DNA of 64,000 nt from Aeromonas salmonicida subsp. salmonicida (GTDB taxonomy: Bacteria > Pseudomonadota > Gammaproteobacteria > Enterobacterales > Aeromonadaceae): contig NZ_LSGW01000046.1 of assembly GCF_001643305.1 (NCBI RefSeq), forward strand, positions 1-64,000, read 5' to 3'. The notes under the pieces are model-generated. The model was given only the letters and a program-made list of their open reading frames with translations, had not been told where the DNA came from and did no database searches. Shown piece by piece: positions 1 to 8,792 of this stretch (within the stretch, counting starts at the first letter, position 1; each line of letters starts with the position of its first letter). A program made the position numbers and the translations under genes.

Positions 1-865
1 TTCGGAACAGCTATTTAGCTTACCTACCCGGGCTGTTGGGCTGACCGTCAAGTATTCTAGGGTTTTATTCACCTTATCTTCAGTGACTATCAAATATCTA
101 CGGGACAGACCAGCACCTGACTCGCATTGCATCGACTTGTGCAATATCGAGCTGCAGGGAATTTTTTTATTATTAACGCCCTTGGAATCATTGGCTATGT
201 CAGAGATGTTCCATCTTGTTTTCTCTGTACTTTTCACTTGTACGAAGTCAATGCACCCATCAGATAAGATATCGATATCGTCTGTGACCTCGCAGCGAAT
301 ACTGCGGATAGTCTTATCACGAAGCATTCGGGTGACATGGTAAGCGGCTACACAGTCTTGAAATAGGAAACCGTGTTTAGCTGCTACACCACCTGAATCG
401 TTTGATTCCATCTAGACATCCATGATAATTTTTCGAAAATTTAGAGAGTTCTTATGCCGTAGGCACTTGGCTACCAAAGTGTCCAAAAGCAGGGCCTGGA
501 TGAGATCGGACAACGCGCCTACGAGTACAATGACCCAACGGGGTACTCCGTGATCCAAACACTAATTTCAACACAGCTGACATCTGTCCTTATGTAAGAA
601 AAATCCGTCCAGAATATATCTTTATAGAAATTAAAATGGAGCGAATAAGTAATTGGATTTCACCACAAAAGCAACTGATAGCGTTACGTTTTTTCCTAGT
701 TACTAAAGTAGTTTCTTCCCGACCTCGACCTCAAATGCAGGACCTTAAGAGAAAATTAGCAAAAGTTTACCCTGAACGTTAACCGCTCTTCTAGGTGAAT
801 CCTCACTCCAGTTGATGAAAATGCTGCCCAACTAATATCCCCACCGGTTAAACACGAAGGGCATC

Positions 866-1020
866 TTATTGATGCCTATCTCTGTGCTCTCGCCAATTTG
901 GGCAGATGCAGGTCCATAATGGAAATAAATCACTGGTTATGTTTGCGTTCATGTAAATGCACCAACTCATGAACCACAATAAATTCTAGGCATTCTGGGG
1001 GGCTTCTTGGCTAACTCAAC
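866..1020 (-). pseudogene. Remnant of YgjP-like (DUF45) metallopeptidase
   Basis: Read on the minus strand, this segment gives VELAKKPP, then PECLEFIVVHELVHLHERKH, then FISIMDLHLP and NWREHRDRHQ. Together these follow the order of the conserved C-terminal half of YgjP/DUF45 zinc metallopeptidases, including the HExxH-type HELVH motif (about 958-972). The reading is broken by a run of six C that needs one base less, by an in-frame TGA at 930-932, and by a further one-base shift before NWREHRD. The N-terminal half is not recognisable. Family members are often linked to type I restriction loci, but no hsd gene is visible here. It is a decayed fragment with no expected product. Confidence 0.7.
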
Positions 1021-1149
1021 GGCCCTCTCTTGCTTTGGGTAACTTGAAGGGAGTAGTGGCAATGACCTGCCCAAAGGAGTGCTATCAAGGAGCAGGACAG
1101 CCAACACCTAATGGCATGCTCACTGGCATACCGAAAAAACCACTAAAAT

Positions 1150-1179
1150 AAAAAACCCAACTTTTTCAATAAGTTGGGT
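1150..1179 (-). terminator. Rho-independent terminator of tRNA-Ser
   Basis: An inverted repeat acccaactt/aagttgggt with a 7-base loop lies 9 bases past the 3' end of the tRNA. It is followed on the minus strand by a run of T. Confidence 0.8.
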
Positions 1180-1187
1180 CTTTAAGA

Positions 1188-1277
1188 TGGCGGAGAGACA
1201 GGGATTCGAACCCTGGGTGGCATTACTGCCACAATTGATTTCGAGTCAATCCCGTTCGGCCACTCCGGCATCTCTCC
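1188..1277 (-). tRNA. tRNA-Ser (anticodon CGA)
   Basis: The minus strand folds as a class II tRNA of 90 nt including an encoded CCA end. The acceptor stem is GGAGAGA/TCTCTCC, the T loop contains GGTTCGAATCC, and a long variable arm (GTGGCA...TGCCAC) is typical of tRNA-Ser. The anticodon CGA is read from 1241-1243 on the plus strand and decodes UCG. Serine tRNA genes are frequent integration targets, which fits the decayed DNA on its 3' side. Confidence 0.95.
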
Positions 1278-1719
1278 ACGGGGCTTAACTTTTACCGGAC
1301 CAGGCCTGATAAATCAACTTGAATCTCTTTAAAGATCAAATAACTGTCGATAAAAAAGACTATGCTACTGCGTTTGTTACCATGGCTGCTGTTATGGCCC
1401 GGGCCACGACACGTAGGCACAGTCCTGGAAGGTGATCCCACGCTCTTGGTACCTTACTGGCGCCCACGTCGCCAGACACAGGCTATGACAGATACCGGCT
1501 TGTTCACAATCCTGCCCTGCACATGACCCCATTCGTCGCATTATCCGGCACTGTCATAACAAAGTGCGAAAATTCCTCAAAATAGTGACTTATCCAGAGC
1601 AGACTCCTCTGTACCCCTTGCGGGACAGGCTGGTAATCACGAGTGGATTGGTTAACAATTTCACTTCTTTTTTCTGGGTGGGTAGTGACCCGCCTTCACG
1701 CGATCTGATAGGAAGTACC
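1278..1719. other. Intergenic region, no gene seen
   Basis: About 440 bases separate tRNA-Ser from the L,D-transpeptidase. It must hold the minus-strand tRNA promoter and the plus-strand promoter of the transpeptidase, but no convincing motif stands out. A reading frame extends from 1564 into the downstream gene, but it lacks a signal peptide and a ribosome binding site. Confidence 0.5.
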
Positions 1720-2637
1720 ATGTTCAATGCTCGAATCGTCTCACTGCTGCTGGTGGCAGCCAGCCTCTGGACAACGCCAAGCGGGGCTACAACCTATCCC
1801 TTGCCACCGGCTGGCAGCCGCCTGATCGGTGAACTGGAGGACTACATAGTCCAGCCAGATGAACACCTTGAACTTATCGGCAAGCACACCCAGATTGGTT
1901 TTTTGGCACTGCTCGAGGCAAATCCCGGGGTTGACCCCTATTTACCCAAACCTGGTACACGCCTGACCCTGCCGACCCAGATGCTGCTGCCGGATGTGCC
2001 CCGGGAGGGCATAGTCATCAACCTGCCAGAACTGCGCCTCTACTATTTTCCCAAGGGGAAAAATGAGGTGATAGTGCTGCCCATCGGGATTGGCGATATC
2101 GGGAGAGAGACGCCAGAAATGATCACGACAGTGATCGCCAAGAACCCCAACCCGACCTGGGTGCCCGGCCCCATGGTGCGCAAATCCTGGCTGGAGCAAA
2201 AGGGGATCTCCCTGCCTGCCGTCGTGCCGCCGGGTCCGGACAACCCTCTCGGAAAATTCGCCATGCGCCTCGGTTATGGCAAGCGGGATTACCTCATTCA
2301 CGGTACCAACAAGGAGTTTGGTGTCGGGCTGCGAGTCAGTGCAGGCTGCATTCGCTTGCGTCCTGACGATATAGAGGCACTGTTCAAGCTGGTTCCTGTC
2401 GGCACGACAGTGCGGGTGATCAATCAGCCGGTCAAGACCGCCATCGAACCCGATGGCAGTCATTGGCTGGAGGTGCATTCACCGCTCTCTCGCACCGAAC
2501 TGGAGCTGGAGCAGGGCGCCCCCCTGATCCTCTCACCCGAGGTAGAGGCCTTTATCGCAGCGTCCGAGATCGACGGTGACAAGGTGGCTGCCGTGCTGAA
2601 CAATAAGAACGGCATTCCACGCCCCGTCAGCGGCTAA
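1720..2637 (+). CDS. L,D-transpeptidase, ErfK/YbiS type (YkuD domain)
   Basis: A 305-aa periplasmic enzyme expected to attach Braun lipoprotein to meso-diaminopimelate of peptidoglycan or to make 3-3 crosslinks. The chosen ATG at 1720 has an upstream AGGAAG and opens a signal peptide ending near SGA. A LysM-like segment (about residues 30-90) precedes the YkuD domain. The catalytic region reads IHGTNKEFGVGLRVSAGCIR, so the motif is SAGC rather than the commoner SHGC. The C-terminal EPDGSHWLEVHSPLS stretch resembles ErfK/YbiS. An Lpp protein with a terminal lysine is encoded at 8325-8567 and is a likely substrate (inference). Confidence 0.9.
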   Translation: MFNARIVSLLLVAASLWTTPSGATTYPLPPAGSRLIGELEDYIVQPDEHLELIGKHTQIGFLALLEANPGVDPYLPKPGTRLTLPTQMLLPDVPREGIVINLPELRLYYFPKGKNEVIVLPIGIGDIGRETPEMITTVIAKNPNPTWVPGPMVRKSWLEQKGISLPAVVPPGPDNPLGKFAMRLGYGKRDYLIHGTNKEFGVGLRVSAGCIRLRPDDIEALFKLVPVGTTVRVINQPVKTAIEPDGSHWLEVHSPLSRTELELEQGAPLILSPEVEAFIAASEIDGDKVAAVLNNKNGIPRPVSG

Positions 2638-2667
2638 CGGCAACCCTGTGTTCATGAAGGACTTTCC

Positions 2668-3666
2668 ATGAGATACCCCTTCTGGTTCTTGCTCTCTCTG
2701 TTGCTCAGCCCGATGGCGCTGGCCGATATCCTCTGGATGCACAACGGCGATCGACTGACCGGCACCATAGAGGAGATCACGGATGAACAGGTGCGCATAG
2801 CGCTGCCCTACAGCTCGCCGGTCACGGTCAAACGCGAGGCGGTCAAACGCTGGCGCCTCGAAAAACAGGACAAACCAAAACCGACGCTGAAGACAGGCAT
2901 CACCCTGCTTGCGCTCACCCCGGATGACACGCGCGCCTGGCTCTGGACAGGCAGCAGCGATCTGAACGTGAAGCTGAAGCACAGCGAGAAGAAAACCAAC
3001 AACGTCAACCTGAAGGCCACAACCGAGGTTGCCAATCTCGACTGGCGATACAGCCTGGATGGGGAGTACATCTACGAAACCGCCAACAACGTCACCAATA
3101 GCCATGAGTATCGGCTCAAACCCATGCTGGACTTCTTCTTCGACCAGAACTGGTTTGTGCGCTCCACCGTCGACTATCAATACCAGATGCTTGACCCAGA
3201 CTACATGAATCTGGGTTATGCCTCAGGCCCGGGGTACAGGTTCTGGAACGACAAACGGCGACGGCTGGAACTGATAAGCCAAGCCGGATTGGAGCGTTCC
3301 TACTTCAGGCCGGGTTATTGGGACGACTTCATCATTCCCGATATCTTCAACGACAGGATCATAAACTATCCCCTGGTGGGCCTTGGCTGGGACTACCGCC
3401 AACCCGTTGCGCTCTGGTCAGAGCAACTGGAGCTGTTCAGCAAGGGCACCTACAAGCGCTATCTAGACCAACCCTCACCCTACATCACCCGGGAACAGGC
3501 CGTGCAGGGCAGCCTGGGGATGCGCTACTACTTCAACGATCACCTGCGCCTCTCCTGGTCGAGCGAGCTCGATTGGGAAGAGTCCAGATTGGATTATCAA
3601 GGTGTTCAGACACCGTTATCAGGCAAGAAGTGGCGCCATCTCATCAGCCTGGGAGCCAGCTTCTAG
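2668..3666 (+). CDS. DUF481 family outer-membrane beta-barrel protein
   Basis: A 332-aa protein with a cleavable signal peptide (cleavage after MALA). The start of the mature region, DILWMHNGDRLTGTIEE, is typical of DUF481 proteins. The C-terminal two thirds alternate polar and aromatic residues as in outer-membrane strands and end in a terminal Phe, as expected for barrel insertion. The function of DUF481 proteins is not established. It lies 30 bases after the L,D-transpeptidase on the same strand and is probably cotranscribed. A strong bidirectional terminator follows. Confidence 0.85.
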   Translation: MRYPFWFLLSLLLSPMALADILWMHNGDRLTGTIEEITDEQVRIALPYSSPVTVKREAVKRWRLEKQDKPKPTLKTGITLLALTPDDTRAWLWTGSSDLNVKLKHSEKKTNNVNLKATTEVANLDWRYSLDGEYIYETANNVTNSHEYRLKPMLDFFFDQNWFVRSTVDYQYQMLDPDYMNLGYASGPGYRFWNDKRRRLELISQAGLERSYFRPGYWDDFIIPDIFNDRIINYPLVGLGWDYRQPVALWSEQLELFSKGTYKRYLDQPSPYITREQAVQGSLGMRYYFNDHLRLSWSSELDWEESRLDYQGVQTPLSGKKWRHLISLGASF

Positions 3667-3729
3667 TCATCAGGGCAAACCATTCGGCGAGTGGATGAGC
3701 CCCAGACAGGCGGCACAACGCCAGAAATA

Positions 3730-3757
3730 AAACAGGCTCACCGAGGTGAGCCTGTTT
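3730..3757. terminator. Bidirectional terminator
   Basis: The stem aacaggctcacc/ggtgagcctgtt is flanked by A and T runs. It separates the convergent DUF481 and MaoC genes. Confidence 0.85.
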
Positions 3758-3802
3758 TATTTCAATACTATTTACGCCACGGCGGTGACAACCGTCACGA
3801 CA

Positions 3803-4510
3803 TCAGAAGTAGATCCGGGTGACGGATTCAATGACACAGCCGGGACGACGAATGCCCTCAATCTCGACCTTGATCTCCTTGAGCAGCTCAAGACCGCCCT
3901 TGATCGGTGTCACTCTCAGCAGCTTGGTACGTGCGCGGATGTTGCTGTCCACCTTGATTGGATACGGAAAACGCACCTGATCCAGACCAAAGTTCACCAC
4001 CATGCGGGCAGCAGGAAACTCGGGGGTCGCCTCGTTGATACTGCCCGTCAGACGTGGCAACAGCGCCAGGGTCAGAAACCCGTGGGCTATGGTGGTCTTG
4101 AACGGTGACTCGGCAACAGCACGCTCAGGGTTTGTGTGGATCCACTGGTTGTCGCCGGTCACGGCGGCAAACTCGTTGATCATCTGCTGACTGACCAGCA
4201 GCCACTCTCCCACATGGGTCTCTTCACCAATGCTCGGCTGCAGCGCAGCAAACAGGGCCGCCGCCTCACCACTCAGTTCAACCGCAGTCTCGTCAGTCTG
4301 CACTGGCTGACCATTGGCGGTCTGCACTTGCCGTACTGACTGGCTGTCAGCTTGCAGGTCCAGCACACGACCCAACAGAGGGTGGAGGTGTGCCTTTTGC
4401 TGAAACTCACGCCAGTAGTCACGGATCGCCGGAGAGAGCCAATCCTTGAGCTCAAAGGGGTGCTGCGCCAGGATTTCGCGCTTGCGCTTCAGAAAATCGA
4501 CAACCTTCAT
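3803..4510 (-). CDS. MaoC-like dehydratase (hotdog fold)
   Basis: A 235-aa protein whose C-terminal half (about residues 95-235) is a MaoC/(R)-specific enoyl-CoA hydratase-like hotdog domain. The hydratase signature is visible as FAAVTGDNQWIHTNPERA followed by IAHGFLTLALL, which supply the Asp/His pair expected for water addition to an enoyl-CoA. The first ~90 residues are an extension of unknown role, so the protein is longer than PhaJ-type hydratases (about 134 aa). The true acyl substrate cannot be told from sequence. It is monocistronic, between two convergent or divergent neighbours. Confidence 0.8.
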   Translation of the reverse strand: MKVVDFLKRKREILAQHPFELKDWLSPAIRDYWREFQQKAHLHPLLGRVLDLQADSQSVRQVQTANGQPVQTDETAVELSGEAAALFAALQPSIGEETHVGEWLLVSQQMINEFAAVTGDNQWIHTNPERAVAESPFKTTIAHGFLTLALLPRLTGSINEATPEFPAARMVVNFGLDQVRFPYPIKVDSNIRARTKLLRVTPIKGGLELLKEIKVEIEGIRRPGCVIESVTRIYF

Positions 4511-4752
4511 CTACCGATCCCTATTCAATTCAAAGCCTGTAAAGAGGTCTAACCAGTCCTATTTTATGAAAGTTTCAACTGCAAGTGCAAAAAAATCTCA
4601 GCGTACAGCTGTACCAAGCAAAGAAGTGGTCACTAACACAAGTACGGCAAGCCTGATGGAACAAGGAGGAAAACGATTATCATGGCAGGTGCTTGCCACC
4701 ATGAGTACAGATACAAAAAGGGGGATACCGACAGGAGGCTGCCCCTCCCCCG

Positions 4753-5700
4753 TCAAACACCGCCACGAAGCGCGGGTTGCCACCATTGCCCACAGGCGAC
4801 CTCATCCAGGAAAGACCAGGCGAGGATCCGGCTCACCTTGTTGCCTTGCGCCATGTCGATCACCCGCACCTGGCGGGCCCCGACCTGGGCCAGTGCCTTC
4901 TTCGCCGCCGGCAGGTTCTCCTTCTTCGACACCAGCGAGCTGAACCAGAGGCACTGGGCAGCAAACTCCTTGCTCTGGACGATCATGGTGGCAAGAAACC
5001 CGGCCTCTCCCCCTTCACACCAGAGCTCGGCCTTCTGGCCGCCGAAGTTGAGCACTGGCTGCCCCTGCACGGTTTTACCAAGCTTGCGCTCACTGCCCTT
5101 GCTGGCCTCATCGAGCGATCCATGGAACGGCGGGTTGCACAGGGTCAGGGCGAAGCGCTCCTGCGGGCTTATGATGCCGCGAAAGACGTGTTTGGCATTG
5201 CCCTGATGGCGGCACTCTATCTGCCCGCCCAGACCGTTGCTTTTGGCCAGCAGAGCCGCCGCCTTGACGGACACGGGGTCGATATCGGACCCAACAAAAC
5301 GCCAGCCATACTCGCGAGCTCCCAGCAGCGGGTAGATGCAGTTCGCCCCCACCCCTATATCCAGTACCCGCACGCCCTTGCCGGTCGGGACGCAGCCCGC
5401 ACTCTCGGCGAGCAGATCCGCCACCCGATGCAGATAATCCACCCGTCCCGGAATGGGCGGGCAGAGATAACCCGCCGGCAGATCCCAGTGCGCAATGCCG
5501 TAGTGCAGTGCCAGCAAGGCCTTGTTCAGCGCCTTGACGGCGGCAGGATCGGCAAAATCCAGGGTCTGGGTACCGTGCTCGTTGACGAATACCAAGGGCC
5601 GAAGCTCGGGGGTACGCAGGCAGAGCGCATCAAAATCATAGGGAGCCTGATGGCGATTGCGTGGGTGTAATCCGGATTTGCGGTCGGAGTGGGTCTTCAT
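4753..5700 (-). CDS. 23S rRNA (adenine-1618-N6)-methyltransferase RlmF
   Basis: A 315-aa SAM-dependent methyltransferase that modifies A1618 of 23S rRNA. The N-terminus ([19 protein letters not shown]) is characteristic of RlmF. The SAM-binding glycine motif is [14 protein letters not shown] (about residues 105-120) and the catalytic NPPF motif, of the N6-adenine methyltransferase type, reads [10 protein letters not shown] chose the ATG at 5700 because the family starts at this Met-Lys-Thr and the extra ten upstream codons are not conserved. It stands alone, with the NlpC terminator upstream. Confidence 0.93.
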   Translation of the reverse strand: MKTHSDRKSGLHPRNRHQAPYDFDALCLRTPELRPLVFVNEHGTQTLDFADPAAVKALNKALLALHYGIAHWDLPAGYLCPPIPGRVDYLHRVADLLAESAGCVPTGKGVRVLDIGVGANCIYPLLGAREYGWRFVGSDIDPVSVKAAALLAKSNGLGGQIECRHQGNAKHVFRGIISPQERFALTLCNPPFHGSLDEASKGSERKLGKTVQGQPVLNFGGQKAELWCEGGEAGFLATMIVQSKEFAAQCLWFSSLVSKKENLPAAKKALAQVGARQVRVIDMAQGNKVSRILAWSFLDEVACGQWWQPALRGGV

Positions 5701-5771
5701 GCTGGGCCTGCCGAGGGAAAACGGGCCCACACTATAGTGATTTGGCCCCAGAAAGTCTAAATAGCAGCCAC

Positions 5772-5798
5772 AAAAAACCGGGCTTCAGGAGCCCGGTT
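5772..5798 (-). terminator. Rho-independent terminator after the NlpC/P60 gene
   Basis: The stem aaccgggct/agcccggtt is followed by a T run when read on the minus strand. It lies between the NlpC/P60 gene and rlmF. Confidence 0.8.
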
Positions 5799-5850
5799 CA
5801 AGTGAGGTTGGAAAAACAGTCCGTACTGCGAGCCGTTTGTCCAGCCTGAC

Positions 5851-6351
5851 TCAGATATCGATCCGGCGTGCTTGCCAGAATCTGCTGCGCCAGTAGGAAT
5901 TGTCCAGCTTGGAGCGCGTCACACCAGCACGGGTAGAGGCATGGATGAATTCACCATTGCCCACATAGATACCCACATGATTGAGACGACGATTTATCTT
6001 GAAGAAAACCAGATCACCTTCGACCAAGTCTTGTTTGGAAACGCGAGTGCCTTCATGGACTTGAGAGCGGGTATCACGGGGTAATTCGATGCCGACGGCA
6101 TTGCGGAACACTTCACGGGCAAAAGCGGAACAATCTATGCCGCGTTCGCTGGTACCACCAAAGCTATAAGGGGTACCGCGCCACTCTTTGTACACTGTCA
6201 GGATTTCATTCACATCTGGGGTTTGCGAAGCTTCCGGTTCAATCACGGGTTCCATCATGGAAACTTCAATCTTGCTCGCAACCTCGGGCTGGGGTGCAGA
6301 TGCACAACCCACCATTCCGAGCGCGACCAGTAGTAGTATCAGGTGGCGCAA
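5851..6351 (-). CDS. NlpC/P60 family lipoprotein (murein endopeptidase-like)
   Basis: A 166-aa lipoprotein: the signal peptide ends in the lipobox MVGC, so the mature N-terminal Cys is about residue 16. The NlpC/P60 domain occupies the C-terminal 120 residues. The catalytic Cys is in GIDCSAFAREVF, the first His in NHVGIYVGNG and the third polar residue in FIHAST. The family cleaves stem-peptide crosslinks (D-glutamyl-DAP or DAP-containing bonds). Length and lipid anchor fit E. coli NlpC and Spr/MepS; I cannot decide between them. It is divergent from the phosphopantetheinyl transferase. Confidence 0.9.
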   Translation of the reverse strand: MRHLILLLVALGMVGCASAPQPEVASKIEVSMMEPVIEPEASQTPDVNEILTVYKEWRGTPYSFGGTSERGIDCSAFAREVFRNAVGIELPRDTRSQVHEGTRVSKQDLVEGDLVFFKINRRLNHVGIYVGNGEFIHASTRAGVTRSKLDNSYWRSRFWQARRIDI

Positions 6352-6613
6352 TCCTTTATCCCCGCAATGAGTAAAACTTGTTAAAATACGGCCCAGAAGG
6401 GCAATTTATAAGGCAACAGCACCCGACTATATCCAAGAATTCTATCGAGGCAAGCGAAAATCCCTATCGACATCACATTTTCGCAAGGAAATGCATTATT
6501 TTTCATGATTAATGTGATCATGGCCAAACAATATACAATCTCGAAAGCGCCCGTGCAGACTCGATCAAACTGACTTTTATCGCTGTTTCAGTCCTCTTTT
6601 AAAGTGAAAAATC

Positions 6614-7336
6614 ATGATCTCTGTGGATCTCTATTTGTTAAAACCCGCCCAGGTCAGCGCCGCTCAGTTGGCCATGCTGCCAGAAACGCTTTCACCAACA
6701 GAGCTGCAACAGTGGCAGGAGATCCAGCATCCGGATCGGCGCCAGGAATTTCTGGTCAGTCGGTCACTGCTAAGGTGCCTGCTGGCCGCTCGCCTTCAAT
6801 GCCAGGCCAGCGAACTGCTTTTTTGTACTCATCTCCACGGCAAGCCGGCGCTGAGTAACCCGCGCTGGCAGTTCAACCAGAGCCACAGCGGCGACTGGCT
6901 GGTGATCGCACTGTGTGCCACTGGACCGCTCGGGGTAGACATAGAGATGGGCAGGCGCCGTCGGCAGACGTTGCCACTGGCCAGACGCTTCTATGCCACC
7001 AGCGAGTATGAATGGCTCGCCGCCTTGCCGGCAGAAGAGCAGGACGGCGCCTTCTATCGGCTCTGGTCACGCAAGGAGGCGGTACTGAAGGCCCATGGCG
7101 GCGGCATTGCCGCGGGGCTCGACAAAGTTTGCTTTCTGCCGCAAGAGGGATGGCGCCTTGATAACCGGCTCGATGAGCACGAATACCGGGTGCAGGATTG
7201 GCCTATTGGCAGCGGCTGGCTCAGCCTCGCCGCCCCGACCCTGGCCGTCAACGGTTACCTGCTGGATGAAAACTTGAAATCCACCGCTATCAACCCCATG
7301 TTAACTCACACCATTTTCCAAGAGTCAGCCTCATGA
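6614..7336 (+). CDS. 4'-phosphopantetheinyl transferase (Sfp/EntD-like)
   Basis: A 240-aa enzyme that moves the phosphopantetheine arm of CoA to a carrier-protein serine. The Mg/CoA-binding motifs are present: GPLGVDIEMGRRR and FYRLWSRKEAVLKAHGGGI, the (F/W)xxKE-type signature. Its length and both motifs place it in the two-domain Sfp group rather than the short AcpS group. Its stop overlaps the start of the next gene by four bases (ATGA), so the two are translationally coupled. Its carrier-protein target is not in the window; fatty-acid or secondary-metabolite carriers are both possible. Confidence 0.9.
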   Translation: MISVDLYLLKPAQVSAAQLAMLPETLSPTELQQWQEIQHPDRRQEFLVSRSLLRCLLAARLQCQASELLFCTHLHGKPALSNPRWQFNQSHSGDWLVIALCATGPLGVDIEMGRRRRQTLPLARRFYATSEYEWLAALPAEEQDGAFYRLWSRKEAVLKAHGGGIAAGLDKVCFLPQEGWRLDNRLDEHEYRVQDWPIGSGWLSLAAPTLAVNGYLLDENLKSTAINPMLTHTIFQESAS

Positions 7337-8181
7337 TCGTCGACATCAATCCCCAGAATTTTCAAGCCGCACTGATCGATGCTTCCATGAAAAAGCCGGT
7401 CGTCATCTATTTTCACGCACCCCAGATGCCGGAATGTCAGGGCATGACCCCACTGGTGGAGTCACTGGTTGGCCCGGACAATCCCCAGGTAACCTTGGCC
7501 AAGGTCGACATGAACGATCCGCAGTTGCAGCCATTGGCCAGCCAGCTCGGCCTGCGTGCCCTGCCCGCTCTGGTACTGTTCCATCAGGGGCGCCCGGATG
7601 AACAGGCCATTTTGGAAGGGCCGCAGGATGAAGCTACCTTGCGCCACTACTTTGCCGCCTTCGCTCCCAAGGAAGAGGAGCTGCTGTTCGAGAAGGGACA
7701 GCAGGCACTGGCAGATGATCAGGCAGATGTGGCCTATGCCCATCTCACCAAGGCCCACCAGCTGGCGCCGGATCGCCACGACATCAGCCTGTGGCTCATT
7801 CAGGCGGCGCTGGACATCAATCTGCTGGATGAAGCCCAGGAGCGGCTCGGCAAGATCCCCATGGCTGCGCAGGATGACCACTACCAGACCCTCAGTTCTC
7901 GTCTGGCGCTGGCGCTGCAAGCCGCAGACAGCCCTGAGCTGCGTGCGCTGGAAGCCCGTTACGAGCAGGAGCCGGACAATTTCACCCTGACCCAGGAGCT
8001 GGCGGTGCAATACAGCCAGGCGGGCCGTCAGGAGGAAGCACTGGCGCTACTGTTCACCATTCTCAAACGCGATCTGGCCTTTGGCGATGCCAAGAAGACC
8101 TATCTGGACATACTGACCACCATGGGTGCCCATCCGGCCGCACAGAGTTACCGTCGCAAGCTATACAGCCTGCTCTACTGA
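7333..8181 (+). CDS. CnoX/YbbN-like thioredoxin-fold cochaperone
   Basis: A 282-aa cytoplasmic protein with an N-terminal thioredoxin fold (about residues 1-110) and C-terminal TPR-like helices, the architecture of YbbN/CnoX, which hands clients to chaperones. The redox motif reads MPEC, keeping only the second Cys of a CxxC, so thiol-disulphide exchange of the usual type is not expected. E. coli CnoX also has a degenerate motif. It overlaps the phosphopantetheinyl transferase by four bases, an operon pairing whose functional meaning is unclear. Confidence 0.88.
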   Translation: MIVDINPQNFQAALIDASMKKPVVIYFHAPQMPECQGMTPLVESLVGPDNPQVTLAKVDMNDPQLQPLASQLGLRALPALVLFHQGRPDEQAILEGPQDEATLRHYFAAFAPKEEELLFEKGQQALADDQADVAYAHLTKAHQLAPDRHDISLWLIQAALDINLLDEAQERLGKIPMAAQDDHYQTLSSRLALALQAADSPELRALEARYEQEPDNFTLTQELAVQYSQAGRQEEALALLFTILKRDLAFGDAKKTYLDILTTMGAHPAAQSYRRKLYSLLY

Positions 8182-8285
8182 ATAATGAAGGGATAAAAAG
8201 TGAGAGTGATGCCGAGAGATCGGCATTGCTCTGGCAAGGCGAGAGCATATGGAAGAAAAGCGGGGAATTGACGAGTTTCAGGCAA

Positions 8286-8317
8286 AAAAAAATGGCGCAT
8301 GAATGCGCCATTTTTTC
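8286..8317 (-). terminator. Terminator of lpp
   Basis: The stem aatggcgcat/atgcgccatt is flanked by A and T runs, just downstream of lpp. Confidence 0.85.
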
Positions 8318-8324
8318 GCATGGA

Positions 8325-8567
8325 TTACTTCTTGTAGGAAGTAGCCATGTTGTCGATGCGCTGGTTAGCACGCATAGCTTCTTGCTTGGCTTCTGCAACA
8401 TCAGCAGCAATCTTGGATTGATCAGCACGAACTGCGCTAACATCTTGAGCCAGTTGGTCAACTTTGTTAGACAGATTCTGAACGGAGGTTTCCAGTTCGC
8501 TGGTGTTTGCACAACCGCCCAGCAGAGCGGACAGACCAACAACACCTACCAACAACAATTTTTTCAT
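8325..8567 (-). CDS. lpp: Major outer-membrane (Braun) lipoprotein Lpp
   Basis: An 80-aa lipoprotein. The signal peptide ends in the lipobox LGGC, giving a mature N-terminal Cys at residue 19. The mature chain is a single alpha-helical coiled coil with heptad hydrophobics (LETSVQNLSNKVDQLAQDV) and ends in YKK, whose terminal Lys is the residue linked to diaminopimelate by L,D-transpeptidases. A strong AGGGAG ribosome binding site lies upstream, and the dense terminator fits an abundant transcript. The length matches E. coli Lpp (78 aa). Confidence 0.95.
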   Translation of the reverse strand: MKKLLLVGVVGLSALLGGCANTSELETSVQNLSNKVDQLAQDVSAVRADQSKIAADVAEAKQEAMRANQRIDNMATSYKK

Positions 8568-8792
8568 TTTTAAAAGCTCCCTTTAACTCGCCAGACGTTT
8601 AGCAAGCGGCGTGATTATGGCACAAAAGAATCATACTTTGGATAGGCCTCATCACAGATAAATGCATTAAAACCCTCATTTTTTTTTAGTTGCACACTTT
8701 ATGTGCAAATTTTAATCAAAAACGAGTGCCTCTGGATGAGGTTCGCACAGAGCGTAACCAAATTTTGTGCTTATTACAATTTCGTATGAGGC

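Larger units (their letters stand above)
1..1187. other. Gene-poor decayed segment beside tRNA-Ser
   Basis: No intact gene is visible in this stretch, which is richer in A+T than the DNA to its right. The only coding trace I recognise is a broken YgjP/DUF45 metallopeptidase on the minus strand (866-1020). A plus-strand stretch open from 463 to 597 encodes a peptide containing GYQSVQKQGLDEIGQRAY, but it has no start codon and I do not recognise it. The segment lies at the 3' side of the minus-strand tRNA-Ser, the side on which tRNA-targeting integrases leave islands. I see no integrase and no repeat of the tRNA 3' end, so an island remnant is inference only. Confidence 0.5.

Noticed and set aside
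83-343. 86-aa plus-strand frame at the left edge
   Set aside because: No ribosome binding site, no recognisable similarity, and it lies in decayed DNA.
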